DNA from: Hybos culiciformis
Lineage: Eukaryota; Arthropoda; Insecta; Diptera; Hybotidae
Direction: 5' to 3'
DNA: 64,000 bases
Assembly (NCBI GenBank): GCA_964007475.1
Contig: OZ023274.1
Location: forward strand, 25,000,286-25,064,285
This document shows positions 61,857 through 64,000 of the stretch, piece by piece; position 1 is the first letter of the stretch, and each line of letters starts with the position of its first letter. A model generated the notes under the pieces. The model was not told the origin of the DNA, ran no database searches, and saw nothing but the letters and a program-made list of their open reading frames with translations. The position numbers and the translations under genes are program-made.

Positions 61857-63448
61857 ATGAAAGCATTATTAATTTTGATTTCATTCATTTTAATCACATT
61901 TTTTGAAATAAAATTAGCTCTTTGCATAAATGTAGTGGACATACACGATTTATTCAAATCCCAAAAACATGATTTGACTCAACTCACCCACAGTGGTAAT
62001 TCTATGAAAAGAGTGTACAATATTTGGGATAAATATATGTTTCAATCTGATCCGATCGAATATTTTACTTTAGTTATGTTGTATCGAATTCATTTTCAAG
62101 ATGGTCACAATTTCAATCAAACACAAATTTTGATTAATGGTGAAGATCTTTATATAGATTTGATATTGGAAAAAAAAACTAATGAAATAACGTTTTGTAT
62201 TGGAACTAAAACTAGTTGTAAGAGGGGTAGGACAACCGTTAATAATGTAAGTAGTTTTCATTTGTATTGGCAATCAGATAAATGACGATATAGTGTAGTA
62301 TAAAAATCGACCCAAATTCGAATTAAAATAAAAAAGTTTTTACTTATGGCTTAGGTATATTTTATTTACAAACTTACAAAAAAAAATTTAATGATATAAG
62401 ATATATTATTAACTATATTAGAAATTAAATGTTAAAAAGCTAACACGTCAATTTAAAAAAATAACAAATGTTTAAAATAGTTTTAATACCGTTGTGATGT
62501 CAAATCCTTAAATTAATCTGCATATGACGTTTTTTTTTGAGGATTGGGATAAATAAATAAACTCCGTCGCTTATTCGCGATCTTGGTTTGTAAATGTTAA
62601 ATAAGTTACTAAACAATTTTGTATGGCATATTAGTTAATATATTAGAAAAGGATATCTTAAATATTTTTGTTAGTCAATTTCTTTAACCTAAACCTTTTC
62701 AGGCTTTTGATGGCGACTATCATAAAATTATTGTGACATTCTCCAAGGGAACAGTAAAAACATGGTTTGATTGTGTTTATCAAAACGAAATCGTGAAATT
62801 TCCTATATCATTATCAAGAGGCACTAAAAACTTTGAAATTCAAGTAAAAACCAGTCAAAAAAATGTTAGACTCGAAATTAAAAAACTAGAAATACATAGC
62901 GGTTCGGCCTCTGGCTTAACGGTTCAATGTACTGATTTACCAAGTAAAACCATAATTCTGGCTCCAAGAAAATCAAGCTACACTGTAAGAAAATAACAAA
63001 TATTTAAATGATTAAAATAGAACCATAAATTGTTTTTCTTCAAGAGCCGCTTAAATCCAGCACAAAAAGATTCAATTGATCCTGTAAGTCTGATAGGTTT
63101 AAAAGGTGACAAAGGTGATAAGGGAAGTCCAGGTTTTCAGGGAATGAATGGTGAAAAAGGAGATCGTGGATTTTTGGGAATTAAAGGATATCCCGGAATA
63201 TTCGGTGTCCCAGGTTTTCCAGGAAGAAAAGGAGCACTCGGATCCGTATACATTGACAAAAGTATCAATAAAGTCGAATTGCGAAAAATTATTTTCGAAA
63301 TTATTGAAGGTTATATTTTTTAACGAGTTTGTGAAAAATTCTAATTAATTCTTAATAACTTTTTTTAGATTTTTTATTTTCAACTTTAAAAGAGCCTGAA
63401 ATTTTACATGAGAACGGAGAATATTTATTGAAAGAAAACGCTGACTAA
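61857..63448 (+). CDS. Secreted collagen-like protein B, paralogue of A
   Basis: Four exons, 61857-62246, 62703-62984, 63045-63309 and 63369-63448, with GT-AG introns in phases 0, 0 and 1, give 338 residues. The ATG at 61857 opens a good signal peptide (MKALLILISFILITFFEIKL...); an open frame upstream to 61812 lacks ATG. The N-terminal domain is clearly homologous to that of gene A: VVDIHDLFKSQ, YMFQSDPIEYFTLVMLYR, then DYHKIIVTFSKGTVKTWFDC. Residues about 242-291 are Gly-X-Y (GLKGDKGDKGSPGFQGMNGE and on). The terminal exon is 80 nt, the same length as in gene A (FLFSTLKEPEILHE against [14 protein letters not shown]). The extra intron (62985-63044) separates the TSPN and collagen parts. Extracellular role inferred. 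Confidence 0.85.
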
Positions 63449-63837
63449 AACCTATTATATTTTGACAACGTTCCTTTGCGAACAAAGTTTTAGGTGGAAA
63501 AAATTTTATCTGTTTGAAATATTTTATAAAAAATAAATTTTTTTTTATTACACAAGTTTTCTCTTCATTGCTATAATAACGAAATTAAGATATCGAACAG
63601 AACGCATGATTTAATAGCTTACAAATTAGCCGAAAAGTTTGATTATGGGATATTTAAAACAAATATTGGGAGTATGCATTGAAAATGTCCAACTCGCATC
63701 CAACTTAATATCTATCATTCTGATACATATTTTGACATTGACAGCTGTTGTATCGTAAAGTAGACGTCAAAACCTAAATAATTCAGTATCGCATCAGGAA
63801 CATACATGAAATTAAAATGTTTTTTTTTAACAAAAAC
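63449..63837. other. 3' flank of collagen-like gene B and mariner 5' region
   Basis: aataaa at 63532-63537 (aaaaaataaattttt) is a candidate polyadenylation signal. Sequence from about 63660 probably belongs to the mariner element whose transposase starts at 63838; its 5' inverted repeat could not be fixed. Confidence 0.4.
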
Positions 63838-64000
63838 CATGTCAAATTTCGAGCCATCAAAACAGCATTTGCGGGAACCTTTGCTTTTTTGCTTTAATTT
63901 AAAAAAAAACTGTGACTGAAAGCCATCAAATGCTCTCAGAAGCTTATCGTGACATTGTTTTCGATAGAAAAACTTATCAGCGTTGGTTTGCACGCTTTTA
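63838..64000 (+). pseudogene. Mariner transposase, N-terminal part, frameshifted and cut by the window edge
   Basis: From ATG 63838 the reading MSNFEPSKQHLREPLLFCFN continues into an A-run (63900-63909), after which a one-base shift restores VTESHQMLSEAYRDIVFDRK and TYQRWFARF. This is the N-terminal helix-turn-helix of mariner (DD34D) transposases, which ends in the conserved W-F-x-x-F. The frame break in the A9 run makes this copy inactive as read, unless the run is a sequencing error. The rest lies beyond 64000. The minus-strand open frame here is its shadow. Confidence 0.8.

Noticed and set aside
63715..63993. 92-residue minus-strand open frame
   Set aside because: It is antisense to the mariner transposase fragment and its 5' region.

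Overview
The window is a gene-poor, strongly A+T-rich stretch of an insect nuclear genome. Insect origin is inferred from GT-AG spliced genes with short introns, a secreted Cys-rich chitin-binding-like protein, a Myb/SANT-like regulatory protein, collagen-like secreted paralogues, and a mobile-element load of hAT, mariner/IS630, Helitron and Helentron relatives. The order cannot be fixed from this sequence. I find no rRNA, complete tRNA, CRISPR array or bacterial-style operon. One 200-base assembly gap lies at 13605-13804.

Five protein-coding genes can be assembled with consistent splice phases. (1) Minus strand, 17512-21379: a large single-pass membrane protein with a signal peptide, an REJ-like region, a GPS-like Cys motif and a Thr-rich stalk, with a possible alternative last exon at 17013-17098. 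(2) Plus strand, 27587-29964: a secreted Cys-rich, chitin-binding-like protein of four exons with a TATA box. (3) Minus strand, 44631-46340: a 261-residue Myb/SANT-like protein of four exons. A decayed partial copy lies about 4 kb downstream at 40085-41117. (4) and (5) Plus strand, 59342-60598 and 61857-63448: tandem paralogues with a thrombospondin/laminin-G-like N-terminal domain and a short collagen triple helix.

Most of the rest is repeats. 0.7-3.2 kb holds a three-level nest: an inverted-repeat element, a 1.56 kb hAT-type element inside it (TSD GTTATCGG), and a 0.53 kb hAT MITE inside that. Two more copies of the MITE lie at 15.3 and 22.9 kb, and other hAT-type elements at 10.7, 21.8 and 41.7 kb, all with 8-bp target duplications. 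24.0-25.6 kb is a long hairpin followed by about seven 218-bp tandem units. 33.4-34.8 kb, 51.1-54.1 kb and 57.2-58.3 kb are Helentron-like elements with shared subterminal palindromes and 3' hairpins; the first carries an endonuclease fragment. 35.4-36.5 kb is a striking array of CG-containing perfect palindromes. Helitron-like elements ending CTAG|T lie at 49.0-50.0 and 55.1-55.7 kb. The window ends inside a frameshifted mariner transposase.

The genes do not form a pathway. The collagen pair is a clear tandem duplication, and the SANT gene has a nearby dead relative. The chitin-binding-like gene carries several transposon remnants in its last intron.
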